Assembly (NCBI GenBank): GCA_036924085.1 | Contig: JAVGWX010000011.1 | Coordinates: 25,409,476-25,473,475, forward strand | From: Ariolimax columbianus | Taxonomy: Eukaryota > Mollusca > Gastropoda > Stylommatophora > Arionidae | Direction: 5' to 3' | DNA length: 64,000 nucleotides | Shown here: one piece after another, positions 21,745 to 34,865 of the stretch | Layout of the letters: each line of letters starts with the position of its first letter | Numbering within the stretch: position 1 is the first letter of the stretch | Made by a program: the position numbers and the translations under genes | Notes under the pieces: generated by a model | Seen by the model: only the letters and a program-made list of their open reading frames with translations | What the model was told of the DNA's origin: nothing | Databases searched by the model: none

Positions 21745-22021
21745 TCCTTCTTTTCTTTCTCTTCCTCATCTTCTTCTTCTTCATTGATCAACTGATGCTA
21801 TGTTCTAGCCTGGTGAGGTTCATGAAGGAGACTGCGTTTCAGATTTTCACCACCAGCATCCCCACCTTGCCCCAGGTTTTCAAGAATTATTGCTGCCCGG
21901 ACCAGACTGCCTCTCTTTGGTCTGTACAAGTAGGGCAGTCCTGCAGGATATGTTCCAGTGTTTGCTTGGATGCTCCACAATCGCACGTGGCTGTGTATCT
22001 AAGACTCATTCTGTGAAGGTC
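21745..22021 (-). pseudogene. RNase H-type element 3' relic at duplication junction
   Basis: Minus strand reads TCDCGASKQTLEHILQDCPT then CTDQREAVWSGQQ: a CxCG...HxxxxC closing motif. Here the sequence is cut by the duplication junction; the uncut copy is at 34528-34865. Confidence 0.65.
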
Positions 22022-22539
22022 TGTGGAGTGGCCGCAAGACCCATAAGACTTCAAATAAAACATCCCCTACCTCTTCCCTGACAAATGGCAGCTGTCAAGG
22101 TGATCATATAACTACCCCATCAAACCAGATGTAAAAATGGTATCAATAAATAACCTGCTGTCTTGCAGATTTGACCCCCTAGGCCGTTTGGGAACAACCA
22201 AAGGTTATGGATGCATCCTTCAAGAAAATGTATGCTGAAAACAGGAGTGTTGGAACGAAAGGTGCATATTAAACAACTCGCTGTTGCAAACCACAGCACT
22301 GCAAATTTTGTTCAATAATAATAATCTTTGACATTGTGTCATAGTTTACAGCGAGGCTTATATTTCTGCACCTTTTGGCCCAATACATCAGATTTCAGCA
22401 CAGCATTTTTAAGACTGGCTTTGCCTTGTCTCTTTGATCCCTAATCTCCTAGCCAGGCCGTTTTCAAGGCCAGCACTTGGAATAGGGTAGAATGAAGTCT
22501 TGGTCAGTTAGACAGCGTACGAAGAAGAAGAAGACATCA

Positions 22540-23293
22540 ATGACCCTGATGCAAACAGTCAGCTATGGGTCACTGACTCTGATGCAAACAGTCAGCTATG
22601 GGTCACTGACCATGATGCAAACAGTCAGCTATGGGTCACTGACTGATGCAAGCAGACAGCTATTGGTCACTGACCCTGATGCAAACAGTCAGCTATGGGT
22701 CACTGACTCTGATGCAAACAGTCAACTATTGGTCACTGACCATGATGCAAACAGTCAGCTATGGGTCACTGACTGATGCAAGCAGACAGCTATTGGTCAC
22801 TGACCCTGATGCAAACAGTCAGCTATGGGTCACTGACTCTGATGCAAACAGTCAACTATTGGTCACTGACCCTGATGCAAACAGTCAGCTATGGGTCACT
22901 GACTCTGATGCAAACAGTCAACTATTGGTCACTGACCATGATGCAAACAGTCAGCTATGGGTCACTGACTGATGCAAGCAGACAGCTATTGGTCACTGAC
23001 CCTGATGCAAACAGTCAGCTATGGGTCACTGACTCTGATGCAAACAGTCAACTATTGGTCACTGACCATGATGCAAACAGCCAGTTTTGGGTCACTGACT
23101 CTGATGCAAGCAGACAGCTATAGGTCACTGACCCTGATGCAAACAGTCAACTATTGGTCACTGACACTGATGCAAACAGCCAGCTATTGGTCACTGACCC
23201 TGATGCAAACAGCCAGTTATGGGTCATTGACCCTGATGTAAACAGCAAGCTATGGGTCACTGACCCTGATACAAGCAGCCAACTATGTGTCGC
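22540..23293 (+). repeat. ~33-bp minisatellite, block B copy
   Basis: Identical in length and variant order to 9757-10510. Confidence 0.95.
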
Positions 23294-23812
23294 TTGCTGC
23301 AATCAGCTCATTCCCTGTGCTGCAGCTTCAGCCTCACTTCCATCCTTTGAGACCCATTCATACCAATGAATCATAAGGGGCGATGTGTTTTAGTCCATTA
23401 TTGTCCTGTGTGCACATTTCTCAGTCACACCAAAACCAACAAGTCTTCAAATAGGGTGTAGGGCATCAATCTTGTGAAGTTCTGACGTGTGCACTAGACC
23501 ATGGAAATACAACACACTGTAACCAAAATACTATTATATATAGCCAAAGACCTTGCCAGAACAATCGGAAGATAAGAACACCACAAAATGAACAAACTAA
23601 CTAATCCAAAACAGCAACGCGTTTCCATGAACACAAGTGTAAGTCATCAACTAGTGTGAATTTCAGTCAAATCCATGGACTGGCGGCATCCAAAATGGAC
23701 TAAAACACAAGATCAAAGTTAGACCCCCCAGCACCATCTTTGCTACGCTTAAAGCATTTCTGACCTCCCTGCAGAATAATCTAGATTTCACAACTGCACA
23801 TTATCTGCCCTT

Positions 23813-24423
23813 CAAGATCTGGAAGACAGTGGTCACTGCAGACTTAAACTTACCCAAATATTATCCCTAGATGCCAACCTACTTCTCCCAAGTCAGAATA
23901 GTTATACAATGTCACTCAAATCCACTTGGCAGTAACAAGGCAGACAGACTGGCTAAGAAGGGAGCAAGTCAAGAATAACAATACATACCAACAACCTTAC
24001 AGACAGTCAAACAACTACTGAAGACTGTGAACAAAGAGGCCTGGCTAAATATATGGGCAATGGGAAATACTGGGAGAGAAATCTACAAACATATGATCAT
24101 CCCAAATCCCAAAGACAACATCAACCTCCTGAAAAGGAAAGGCCAAAGCACCATTTTTCGACTTTGTACTCAACACATACAACTTAACAGCCACTTGAAC
24201 AGAATCCAACCAGAACATACTCCAGAGTGCCGGCTGTGCACACATCCCTATGAAACTGTTTAACATCATCTTTTTGAATGTTCGGCCCTTGCAGGTGTTA
24301 GAAAAGAGCTTCTTCCTCCGAGGCCAGACAAATGGAACACTTTGTACAGAACTAAACAATAGCTTACAAACACTTGCAGATACCACTATATGGCATTGGG
24401 CCAGAGGGTAAGAGCCCATAGGC
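23813..24423 (+). pseudogene. RNase H-type element relic, block B copy
   Basis: Exact copy of 11030-11640. Confidence 0.65.
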
Positions 24424-24512
24424 CGCCAGATCAATAACTTACCAACCAACCACAACTGCACAACAGGATAAGGACAACACAAACAAACACAACAATATCA
24501 AAGCTCACGTAC

Positions 24513-24584
24513 CTGATAAATTAATGTATCTTATCTGCACTTGAAAGGGAAGCATCTCACCAATGGTTTTTGTCTCAACATTTT
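24513..24584 (-). CDS. cpRas1-like gene, exon 9, right-hand copy (beta-sandwich strand)
   Basis: A 72-nt micro-exon (acceptor TTGCAG, donor GTACGT) that needs one base from the preceding exon and leaves one base. It encodes NVETKTIGEMLPFQVQIRYI followed by NLSG. The PFQVQIRY strand resembles the first beta-sandwich strand of Sec23-like proteins, which is usually followed by an LRV(I/V)T strand; that following strand was not found. Exon 8 ends in phase 2, so it cannot join here directly and one more short exon is implied. Phase 1 exit does match exon 10. Twin at 11730-11801. Confidence 0.65.
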
Positions 24585-25182
24585 CTGCAAGAATATTAAT
24601 ATTTACTAGCTTGAGAAGGGATGATGAGGCTAACGTCTGGTCAGCCAAAGCACACTGATCAGAGAATGTTACCCAGGGTCAGGAGAAATATACTGGCCAA
24701 GACCCTCAACTGACCTCCTCATTGGTTCTCCTGGAAACGGGCTGTTGTGGAGGATAACAGTCTGGCTAACAAGGTGAGGTTCGACATGATCTCCGTAGTA
24801 GTGAGTGACACTCTGATGAGACCAAGCATAGCACAACCGCTTGGAACATCCCAGTCTACCTTCATCAGCATACTTGGGATGTGAGGAAAGCGCACATAAG
24901 AGTAACCTACTCATTGTGGTTGATTATTTCTCCATTTATGATCATATTCCGAGACGAAGTAGTTATGCCATCAGCCTCGTGATCAGGTAGTGTGGGGTCA
25001 ACTCCGGACTCTGCCGTCTTTTTCACGGGTGCTTGATGCAGAGTCCCCTGCATCTCGTAGTCACCCCTAGTTGTCTTGTCCTTGACTTGCCACTGGGGTC
25101 GGGTAGCTCAAGACGAGAGAGTGAGGATGAAAAGTAGCGCAGTTAATCCTTTCTAAAAATAGCGCTAGCAAATAAATTATGC

Positions 25183-25563
25183 CATCAGCGTCTGCGATGG
25201 ACGGCGGCCTTTGCCTATGCCTTGCTATGATCATATTTATTTTCCTATGTTGCTTGGATATTACCAAAGTCTTTGTTTTCGATGTGTTTATTTTCATGCC
25301 AAACTCTTTGGCTGTGTTATTAATTTTCTCAAGCAGCATTTGCAACACTGTTACTGTTTCTCATACTATCGTTTGGTCATCGGCAAATTTGATGGCATTA
25401 ACTTTCATATAATTAACTTCAACACCTCTATTTCAACTCAGCATAAGCGTGTCCATCATTATCTTAGAATATGCGTTATAGAAACTCTGTGAAAGCAAGC
25501 AGCCTTGTCGTACCCCTTGACTTATTGAAACTGGATCTGTCAGATCTTCGGTGAATGAAATAA
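25183..25563 (-). pseudogene. Non-LTR RT relic, block B copy
   Basis: Exact copy of 12400-12780. Confidence 0.65.
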
Positions 25564-26252
25564 TATACTACTAATGTTAATGATATTTTGTTGTTTTGTT
25601 TTTTTGCGTTTGCCTCATTTCTTCATTCCCCAAGGTGGTGTGCGTTGCACTACGGTTTTTATTTTGCGCTTGTTGGCCCAGTGCATCCGACTTCAGCATG
25701 CATTTTTTATGTAAGGGTCTGCTTCCTCCTGCATTTTCTAAGTGTTTGCTTCTCCAGGTTGATGGGAAACGAACCCAGCACCTTTGGATTGTGAGTAGTG
25801 TCACTTAACTACTAGCCCACGCCATCCCCGTTAATGATATAATTGCTGCCATATGATAAATGGGCCTAATTTTTTCAGAAATAAAAGAGCCTTGAAATGC
25901 ATTCAGAGCTTCTAGTCATTCCTGAATACTAATTTTGTTATGCCTGGTCATAATGCGGCGAGACTTTTCTCTTAAATTGAAGGTAAGCGGACAAAAGACT
26001 GAAAGGTTCACTATGGAATCTATTAAAGAAGTTTTATAACTTCAGTACAATTTTTTGTTAATGTAGCATGTTCAGCGTTCCATGAATATTTAGTGAGAAA
26101 CTTAGGATTTATTTTCAAAAATCATGTCAACTGAAAGAGGTTTTAAAGTGGAACACAAGACAGCACAGAATAGAGACAGATGAAGAACATTTATTGTGGC
26201 CCTATCTTTCTGAAGAAAGAAAGTTCAAAAGCTTTCATCCATATAAATTAAG

Positions 26253-26858
26253 AAATTCTGGAACAAGTGTCGAGCTATATATACCTTGGCCGCCTACTCA
26301 ATTCAGCTGATGAAAAATTCAAAACGGAGATCATTAAACAAATTGCAATAGCTAAAAATACATTTAACAGCATGAGAGATACACTTCTGTCAAATCAGAT
26401 ATCTCAGATCTTAAAAATGAGAATCATTAATTGCTATGTGCATTCAGTTTTATTGTATGGAGTAGAAACCTGAACCTTGACAAAGAAAACGGATTAGCAT
26501 ATTGATGCCTTTGAAATGTGGGCATTCAGAAGACTTGTATGTGTTTCTTGGAAAGATAGAAAAACCAATAGTAAGGTACTGGAACAACTCAAGGTGGAAC
26601 AGATACTTCTGAAGGAAATAAAAAACAGAAAAATAAAATATTTTGGTCATGTCAAGCGTCATGACAGTCTGCTAAAGGTTATTTTGTTAGATAGAGTAGA
26701 GGACAAGAGAGCCAAGGGACAACAGAGGTACAGATGGACAGACAACATCAAGATGTGGTCGAGACACAGTTTGGCTACCTGTACCAGCCTGGCGTGAGAC
26801 AGAGACAGATGGAGATCCATTACCATCAACCTTTGTCGCAGAGACGGCATTTGATGTT
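26253..26858 (+). pseudogene. Non-LTR RT C-terminal relic, block B copy
   Basis: Exact copy of 13470-14075. Confidence 0.7.
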
Positions 26859-27422
26859 GATTTAGAGTCTCGCTTTCAACCTGACAAGTCAAGATGATAG
26901 ACACTATATCAGATAAGTAGACCATTTTTTCCTTATATGTTAATTTTCTAGTTCAGCATTGTCGTTATTTGTTGTCCCTGATGAAGGCTTATTGGTCATA
27001 ATGTAGGTTTTGTTTGTGTTCACGTCTCGGTGCGGTATCTGACCATACCCAATTTTTTATTTTGATTAAATTTAATTTGAATCAACTTTGAAGTTGACGT
27101 CTGACAGCTTACAAAGAAGAAGAAGAATCAACTTTGATGATGATATGTTCCAAGGTCAGCGAGATGGATAAATGATGATGGTGACCTCACCCAAGTGTTT
27201 CCGGGGTCCAATAAGGGAGAAAGGAAAAGTAAGACTGTAACCTGCCAGGCAAGTAATGGAAGACTAGAGAGGGTTGCATATGGAGCTGGCTACTTCATCC
27301 TGAAGTCGCCTTAATTGACAAAAACTTTAGATAGAAATACCTGATGCTTGCGATAGTGCTTGTCCTTGCGATGATTGTTGTGGACTGTTCGTCTTAAATG
27401 AAAAACCGAAAGATAGCTTTTT

Positions 27423-27673
27423 GTCCAACAGCAAGTTTCCAATTGTTTGAGTGTGCTGGCTGAGCTGCGACTCTTTGTTTCCAGTATCATTCACATACCT
27501 ATATTAGAGAGTTATAATATATCTATAATGAGGAACGTCAAGAATGATGTAATTTATGACAAGTTCGAGCCATTAACAATTGGTGGGAACGAGATACCAG
27601 AGCTCACATACGCAGATGACATAGTTTATAGGTCAAATATATGCATACATGTCATTGACACAGGAGGTTAGAG
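27423..27673 (+). pseudogene. RT catalytic fragment, block B copy
   Basis: Exact copy of 14640-14890. Confidence 0.55.
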
Positions 27674-28424
27674 ATATCCAACTGGGCAAACAAAACAAAA
27701 AACTACTTAATTTGACATAAGTTACAAAAGTGAACAATCGTAATTCAAGGTCAGGTTCTTGTGCGTTAATTCACCCATTCTGAAATTTTATTTCATTCAA
27801 TGACCACACGGGTTTCCGTACAAAAATAATTATAAGTGTCTCGCTACAGGAGGCCAAAATTCTGTGATGTCCTGCAGAATATTGTCGAACGGGTCTGACT
27901 GACGGACTTTATTCCGATGTCGCCACAGAAACTCACACATGTAGGAATCTATCATGTGTCTGTGTGTTCCGTTTTGGTTAGGGTTAGGGTTAGGTGCCCT
28001 CTAACTATGTGCCAGAACAAACAGGAATGTCCTGCTGACATGTGTGACATCTCTAACAATCTTGGCGAACTGTGAGAGACAAAGTCATAATATTATTTTT
28101 AGCACACAGTCGAACGGTGTGTATAATTCGTATCTCCTGCAAAAACTGCACACAATTTATTTTCTTGCGTGTCAAGTGTGACAACTGCAATAAATCCATC
28201 TTCCACGTATGGTGTTAGATCTGAGAATGACATGGTCATAGGTTTACCGTGCGAATTGAAGACGCACGAATTGAAAAGTATAGTGCTTCGTGTGGCTACA
28301 TTCTACTAAATTGGACATATTATAATCCGTGGGTGAATTAACGCACAAGTACCCAAGATCCTAATACAGTTTGCACTTTTCTGAAGAGAAGATTTCCTAT
28401 GTTGCTTAAATCCAAAATACTTAC

Positions 28425-28531
28425 AAGTCCTTGTGAACAACAAATGAGATATCAGCATTGACAGCAACTGTTGCCCTGCTGAGTTCCTCCAAGAGCTTCT
28501 TTCCAATTTCCGTTGCTTGAATTTTCTCCAG
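28425..28531 (-). CDS. cpRas1-like gene, exon 8, right-hand copy
   Basis: A 107-nt exon between acceptor TTCTTCAG and donor GTAAGT. Read in phase 0 it gives LEKIQATEIGKKLLEELSRA, then VAVNADISFVVHKDL plus two bases. The end resembles the Sec23-type stretch that leads out of the vWA domain into the beta-sandwich. The alternative frame is also open but gives a biased, unfamiliar peptide and was not chosen. Phase 0 entry does not match the phase 2 end of exon 7, so an exon of 3n+1 bases should lie between 28.5 and 34.1 kb; none was recognised there among the repeats. Twin at 15642-15748. Confidence 0.65.
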
Positions 28532-28919
28532 CTGAAGAAAAAGTGTATAAAAACAGTTTAGTTTAGTTGAGGAGTCAATGTTATTGCACACGGCTTAACC
28601 CATAAGTTCTCTGTTCTTCTCCATATTGTTGGAGAATCTCAGCACATTGCACCGGCGAGGATCCCATAATAAATTGGGTAGATTTTAAAATTAATTTTGA
28701 ATTTTGCCAGGGCAGCAGCCGTTAAGACTACTATTTTCAATTGCTAACTGCCGAGGGACACTGCACATGGGCGTCCAATTTCTACTACCCAGAGATCTGG
28801 GAAAATATCAGAAAGTCCACGGGGAAAAAAATCTTGGTCTCTATCATTTGAATCCGCATCCTCTAGCACCTGAAGCAGATGTCTTACCTTGAGAACACTT
28901 AATCCCCATAAACACTTGA

Positions 28920-28991
28920 TGACGCCGACGTGATTTTAACACGCAACCGTCTGATCTGGAATCAGACGCACTACCATTGCGCCACAACATA
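28920..28991 (-). tRNA. tRNA-Trp(CCA)-like pseudogene, block B copy
   Basis: Exact copy of 16137-16208. Confidence 0.6.
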
Positions 28992-31152
28992 AGAACATAC
29001 ACTGGTTACTAAGTATTGTAAAATTAATTATTTGAATTTTTTGTGTTTTGTTTTAATTGTTTTTTTGCATTTGCTTTATTTCTCTATTCCCCATGGTAGT
29101 GTGCGTTGCACTATGTTTCTATTTTGCGCCTGTCGGCCCAAGGCATCCAACTTCCACATTGCATTTTATGTAAGGGTCTGCTTCCTCCTGCATTTTCAAG
29201 GGTTTGCTTCCCCGGGGTAACAGCCGGTGCTGTGATATGAGAGCGAACCCAGCACCTTCGGATAATGAGCTGTGACACTTAACTGCTAGCAGACCCCATC
29301 CCCATAATTATTGGAATGAAGTATAGAATTGGTTCGGCCATGTCCTGAGAAGAGTTCTGAACCATGGTCCAACCATCAGGCTATGGACTAGGAAATAATG
29401 CAAACGATAAGCTGACCTAACACAACTTGGTGGAGAACTTTTGAATCTAACACAACTTGCTGGAGAACTTTTGATGCAGAAATGAAAATCCTGAACTAGA
29501 ACTAGGGTCCTTTATGATAGACACCCACATGCTGAGCTGAGTGGAGTTAGTTTGTTGCTATTTTAAAAGAAACCATCTGGCGCAGTCACTGACTGATTTG
29601 TCATTAATCAGTATGTTTAGCTTGGCCCTGACTAACATAGTCTGATCAGTATGTTTCACCTAATCCTGACTTACATAGTCTAACCAGCATCTTTCACCTG
29701 ACCCTGACTAATATAGTCTGATCAGTATGTTTTGCCAGACCCTGACTAACATTGTCTGATCAGTATGTTTCACCTGACTCTGACTGACCTAGCCTGATCA
29801 GTATGTTTCACCTGACCCTAACATAGTCTGATCAGTATGTCTCATTAGTCTGATCAGTATAAGAACATACACTGGTTACTAAGTATTGTAAAATTAATTA
29901 TTTGAATTTTGTTTGTTTTTTTTTTAAATTTTTGTTGGCGTTCATCTTATTTCTCTATTCTCCAAGGCAGCGTGGGTTGCACTATGTTTCTATTTTGCGC
30001 ATGTCAGCCCAGTGCATCCAACTTCGGCAATCATTTTATGTAAGGGCCTGCTTTCTCCTGCATTTTGTAAGGGTTTGCTTCCCAGGGGTAACGGCCAATG
30101 ATGTGATTTGGGAGCAAACCCAGCACATTCGGATTGTGAGCTGTGTCACTTAATCACTAACAGACGCTGTACCCATAATTATTTGAATGAAGTATAGAAT
30201 TGGTTCGGCCATGTCCTGAGAAGAATTCTGAACCATGGTCCAACTAGGAAAGAATGCAAAAGATAAACTGGCCTTACAGAACTTGATGGAGAACTTTTGA
30301 ATCTAACATAACTTGATGGAGAACTTTTGAATGTAACACAACTTGGTGGAGAACTTTTGATGCAGAAATGAAAATCCTGAACTAGAACTAAGACCTTTTA
30401 TGATACACACATACTGAGCTGAGTGGAGGTAGTTTGTTGCTGTTTTAAAAGAGACCATCTGGCGCAGTCACTGACTGTTTTGTGAGCAGCCCAGCTCAGG
30501 CATGCAATTAGAAAGTCAAAAGCAGTTAGATTATCAGTACCATCTGCAGACCATGTTTACCCATCATGAAATGAAACTCTCCGAGCTCCCATTAATCTGG
30601 CCTGGCACATGCATCCACAATCTTATGGATGTAATATGACACCAGATGATGTCGATGGTCCTCACCGATGATAATGGACAATTATTATTAAAATTATCAT
30701 TATTATTAGCTATCTCATCTGGAACCTCTAAACAATTTACTTCTTTTTCATTGTTGTAGTTTAGAGCAATACTGCGATATCTGCATCTTGAGTTTGCCTT
30801 CCTACTGTGATCTCTATTCTCTTAGTCAGACTGCACTAGTGCAGCCTGTTTTCAGATCAGGCGCTTGGAGGCAGAAAATGATCTTGGTCATCTCTTGTTC
30901 GCTGACCCTGACGCAATCAGCCAGCTATGAGTGAATGCTATCAGCTCATTCACTGTGCTGCATCTTCAGACCCTGAAGAATAGCTGAAAACCAACGTAAC
31001 ACCTGCACAAATGTGTCATGAATTATTCAGAGAAAAAAAATAACATACGCTGCCCCCTGTCTCTATAGGCACTTGTCCCAGTTTTGTGCTCAGGCCTGCA
31101 TTATCCACACAAATGATTGACACAGATACTCTGAAATATTTACATAAAGGAA

Positions 31153-31853
31153 AAAAAAATGAACAGTACTTCACTATTTATTTATCCCTGTAAAACTGAG
31201 ATACATATTATTTTACCTTATTCTTTGTTTTCCCATTGTCACACTGTGGAGGGCACCAACGAATTCCTCTATGTTGGTAGCATGATATCATCCAATGGGT
31301 ACAGCGATCCCGATATGTTAAGGCGGATCAAACTAGTTGCGTCTGCTATGCACAACCTCTGACGTATGTGGGGTAATGATAAGATCTCCCTTGGGACAAA
31401 AATCTGCATCTACCAGTCCTGCGTGGTCCCAGTTCTGATTCACGACTCCGAAACTTGGACATTGCTGAAACATAACATGTCGAGACTGGGGGCATCCACA
31501 TATGCAACCAGTGGTGTATACTGGGCATCCAATGGCATGACTACATCCGCAACGTGGAGGTCTCTGCTAAATCAGGCCTCCACCCATTCTCAGAAACACT
31601 TGACTGACACCGAGTTTCTTTATTCATTCATGTTCTATGGCTGGACCAGGAAACTTAGGCCCATATTATATCTCACAAGTTATTCTTCAGCACCAAAAGT
31701 TTTCCCCTGACTTGCTGAAGGAAGCCGTCCCCGCACAGTATTGCTACAACAGATATCAACCTCCACCCTGGATGAGATCTGGAACCACAAGACATCAGTG
31801 GGTCATGGATGTGTCTGACTGACACAACGGGCCTCACACACCTAAGCAAACAT
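31153..31853 (+). pseudogene. Non-LTR RT C-terminal relic, block B copy
   Basis: Exact copy of 18370-19070. Confidence 0.7.
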
Positions 31854-31942
31854 TATTATTATTATTTAGTTTTACATTAAAATAGAACTTGTTTACTTTT
31901 TCACAGTTGCTCAATACAGAGTAGAATCGCGGAAAAGAACAT

Positions 31943-32898
31943 CTGTAATTCTTGATCAACAGAAAAAAGTCACTCCCATTTCTTATTTTGAAATGTTAGC
32001 CAATGCCTGTACGAATATGACATGAAGATCAACACAGAAAAGACCAAGACTATGACGATATCACGTGAACATGGACAGAGAAGTTTCCATAGCAGTGACA
32101 AAAGTATCAAGCAACTAAAAGAGTTCCAATACCTAAGTAGTATACTCTCTGATGAATCTCTGAATTCAGAAGGTGAACAGTGTCCACTATAAAATTGCAC
32201 TAGGGGACGGCAAATGCTAGTGGTTAAGTGACATGGCTCACAACCAGATGGGTTCGATCCCCATCACAGCACCGGCCGTTACCTCAGGGAAGCAAACCCT
32301 TAGAAAATACAGGAGGAAGCAGACCCTTACATGAAATGCATGCTGAAGTCAGATGCACTGGACCAACAGGTGCAAAATAAAAACCGCAGTGTAATGCACA
32401 CCGCCTTGGGGAAATAGAGAAATAAGACGACACGCAACAAAACAAAAAAACAAGCAAAACAAAAAAATGTGCACCAATTTTGAAACACCCTAGAGTGCTT
32501 CTTTCAACTAAAAGGAGACTGATAAATGCACTGTTTATTCTTACACTGTGTTACCAATGTCAATCTTGGTCCTTACTAGAAGCACTTAAGAGTAAGATAC
32601 AGAGCTGTAAGTTGCACTTTGTGAGAAGTGTAGCCGGAAAGACAATCCATGACAGAATCCACAACACCATGCTGAGGCAGACAGTAGAAACAAACCCAGT
32701 TAGTGGCTACATTGATGCCCAATAAATCAAGAGGTTTCGTCGTTTAGTCAGAAAGCATTATGACAAGCCTGCAGCGAGAGTATATCATATGCAGGTCTCC
32801 GGTCCAGGAGTAAGGGATCGACTTAGACGTAAGTGGATCTAGGGTGTCTCAGACACACTCAGGAAGTAATGCCTAACGACAACACAAGCTTCCCACCT
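31943..32898 (+). pseudogene. RT relic with nested SINE, block B copy
   Basis: Exact copy of 19160-20115. Confidence 0.7.
32203..32468 (+). repeat. tRNA-derived SINE, family 1, block B copy
   Basis: Exact copy of 19420-19685. Confidence 0.75.
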
Positions 32899-33012
32899 GA
32901 CGATAACAAGAAATCTGCGCATCCCGCCACTCTGTGACACCTCCTAGCAAGAACAGTAGGAAGAAATAAAAAGGAGAAGTCATTGTGAAAATCGACTGCT
33001 TGCACAAATAGG

Positions 33013-33318
33013 TTGTCAAAAACTGTAGTAATGTAATCTATTTTTGATCAGATTCCGTATTTGAGGTAATGTCATTTCCCAAAATTTGAGCTGAGAAGCT
33101 TGATCAGCCTAAAGTTCTGCCAATTCCTTGGCCTCTTCTAACGATAGATGTTTCATGAATGCTGTTGTAACAGCAGAAGGATTGGAGACTCAATCGTATT
33201 CATTTACATTGAGGAAAGGAAATTATAGCTGTAGTTTATCCTCTAAAATGGAGAGATATTCTAAAATGAAACAAGAAGTTACTTCATCTTCATATCGGCT
33301 TCAGTTTAAGGATGAATG
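33013..33318 (-). pseudogene. hAT-type transposase relic, block B copy
   Basis: Exact copy of 20230-20535. Confidence 0.5.
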
Positions 33319-34104
33319 ATGATGGTGATCTGATGATGAGGAGGAGGAGGGGGAGATAAGAAGAGGAAGAAGAAGATGATCCTTCTTCTTCTTCAGCATT
33401 CATTTTGAAACAGAAGTTGTGTAGTAGTCGAGGCTGTGATAACTGTGCCTATTGACCCGACACATCTGGTTGAAGCTGACTTATTTTGGTACCAAATTTG
33501 CCTTTCCCTATCCATTAGCCAGATTACACTAGTGTCTAGTGCAGTCTGTTTCCAACGCTGCCAATTATAGGTGGAACCAGGTATTGGTCAGCTCTGGTTC
33601 GCTGACTTTGATGCAAGCAGCTAGCTTTGGGTCACTGGCTGCTGTCAGTTTATTCACTGTACTGCATCTTGATTCTTGATCTAGAAACGAACATCATCAC
33701 ACAAGTGACATTCCCATGAGTGCTCCGTTCTCCATCCAAGCAGCCAGCTAAGCGTATATATACTCTGACTCCCAATCAAATGTTGATTTCGTGTTCTTTT
33801 GATCTTTCCAGACAGGGCACACTTTTTCCCCTCTTCCCTAGTCACTTCCAAATCTATCATCCTCTGTTCATATGCATTATCCTGATCTTCTGACTATTTG
33901 TCATCTGTAGAGTATCCATAACTTATCTGATCAACTCAACCTTGTCTCTCATCATCACCAGCTCTTTCGTCACTCCAGATGCCTGCATGTCCCTGGCAGT
34001 ACATTCATGTTACACCATGTACACCAGAGTTGTTCAGAAGATAGGCCCACTCTCTTCTATGCTGCATCTTCAGCCCCACAACAAGATATTAATACAAGTC
34101 TTAC

Positions 34105-34302
34105 CCTAGTGCAATGCTATTTGCAATGACGTCACTGTAAAAGCTGTCAATTTCTGTATTTGTAGTTTCTTCCAACTTTCCAACACCAATGTTAGCAATT
34201 CCATCTGTGCAAAGAATGATCTTGGATCCACGTGCAAAACTGGCCATTCTCTGAGCAATAATTAGAGCTGGTCCAAGTGCAGTGCAACCAATGTCCTCCA
34301 AA
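34105..34302 (-). CDS. cpRas1-like gene, exon 7, right-hand copy (vWA second MIDAS part)
   Basis: A 198-nt exon (acceptor TTTAG, donor GTAAGA) entered in phase 2 and left in phase 2. It reads LEDIGCTALGPALIIAQRMA, then ARGSKIILCTDGIANIG and a tail ending DVIANSIALG. The motif TAL, followed by the strand KIILCTDG, gives the remaining MIDAS threonine and aspartate, so the vWA metal site is complete. The next expected element of a Sec23-like vWA domain, a strand of the VNVISFEG kind, was not found downstream. The exon is in block B of the 12.8-kb duplication and has an identical twin at 21322-21519. Confidence 0.82.
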
Positions 34303-34527
34303 CTAAACAAAATTAAAGCCAAACAAGAAAAAATCAGATAATGTTTATGACTTTTTAAAACATTTGAAATAGTAATTAGTATTTTACCAGGCATTCCCTG
34401 GGACAATTATGAAAATAGTTAATTGTTTAAAGGTTTAAAGGTTTAAAGGCCACCAACTCATCATTTCTCAATTGCACTCCCATACTGCCCTTGAACACGC
34501 ATTCATCTCATCCTTTACCTTGCCTTC

Positions 34528-34865
34528 TCCTTCTTTTCTTTCTCTTCCTCATCTTCTTCTTCTTCATTGATCAACTGATGCTATGTTCTAGCCTGGTGAG
34601 GTTCATGAAGGAGACTGCGTTTCAGATTTTCACCACCAGCATCCCCACCTTGCCCCAGGTTTTCAAGAATTATTGCTGCCCGGACCAGACTGCCTCTCTT
34701 TGGTCTGTACAAGTAGGGCAGTCCTGCAGGATATGTTCCAGTGTTTGCTTGGATGCTCCACAATCGCACGTGGCTGTGTATCTAAGACTCATTCTGTGAA
34801 GGTCTGAAATATCTCGTTCTGAGTCTGTAGATCTTTGTCTGCCAATTTTTGCCAAGTTTGTCTAT
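34528..34865 (-). pseudogene. RNase H-type element 3' relic, uncut copy
   Basis: Reads KIGRQRSTDSERDISDLHRM then LRYTATCDCGASKQTLEHIL. A sister relic lies at 35560-35900 on the same strand. Confidence 0.65.

Larger units (their letters stand above)
9239..22021 (+). repeat. Tandem duplication, block A (12,783 bp)
   Basis: The block is followed head to tail by block B at constant offset 12,783. Every stretch compared, including minisatellites and short ORFs, is identical. Left breakpoint: 9238 g versus 22021 c. The right breakpoint shares only TG with the start of the unit. It carries exons 7-9 of the cpRas1-like gene. Confidence 0.95.
22022..34804 (+). repeat. Tandem duplication, block B (12,783 bp)
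   Basis: Second copy of block A. Homology ends after 34806 (tg shared, then a versus t). The A/B junction lies inside an RNase H retroelement relic (…ctgtgaaggtctg|tggagtgg). An assembly artefact cannot be excluded from sequence alone. Confidence 0.95.

Noticed and set aside
28425..28506. Alternative frame of exon 8 (MERSSWRNSAGQQLLSMLIS)
   Set aside because: It is open but has biased, unfamiliar composition; the LEKIQATEIGKKLLEEL frame fits the domain context better.
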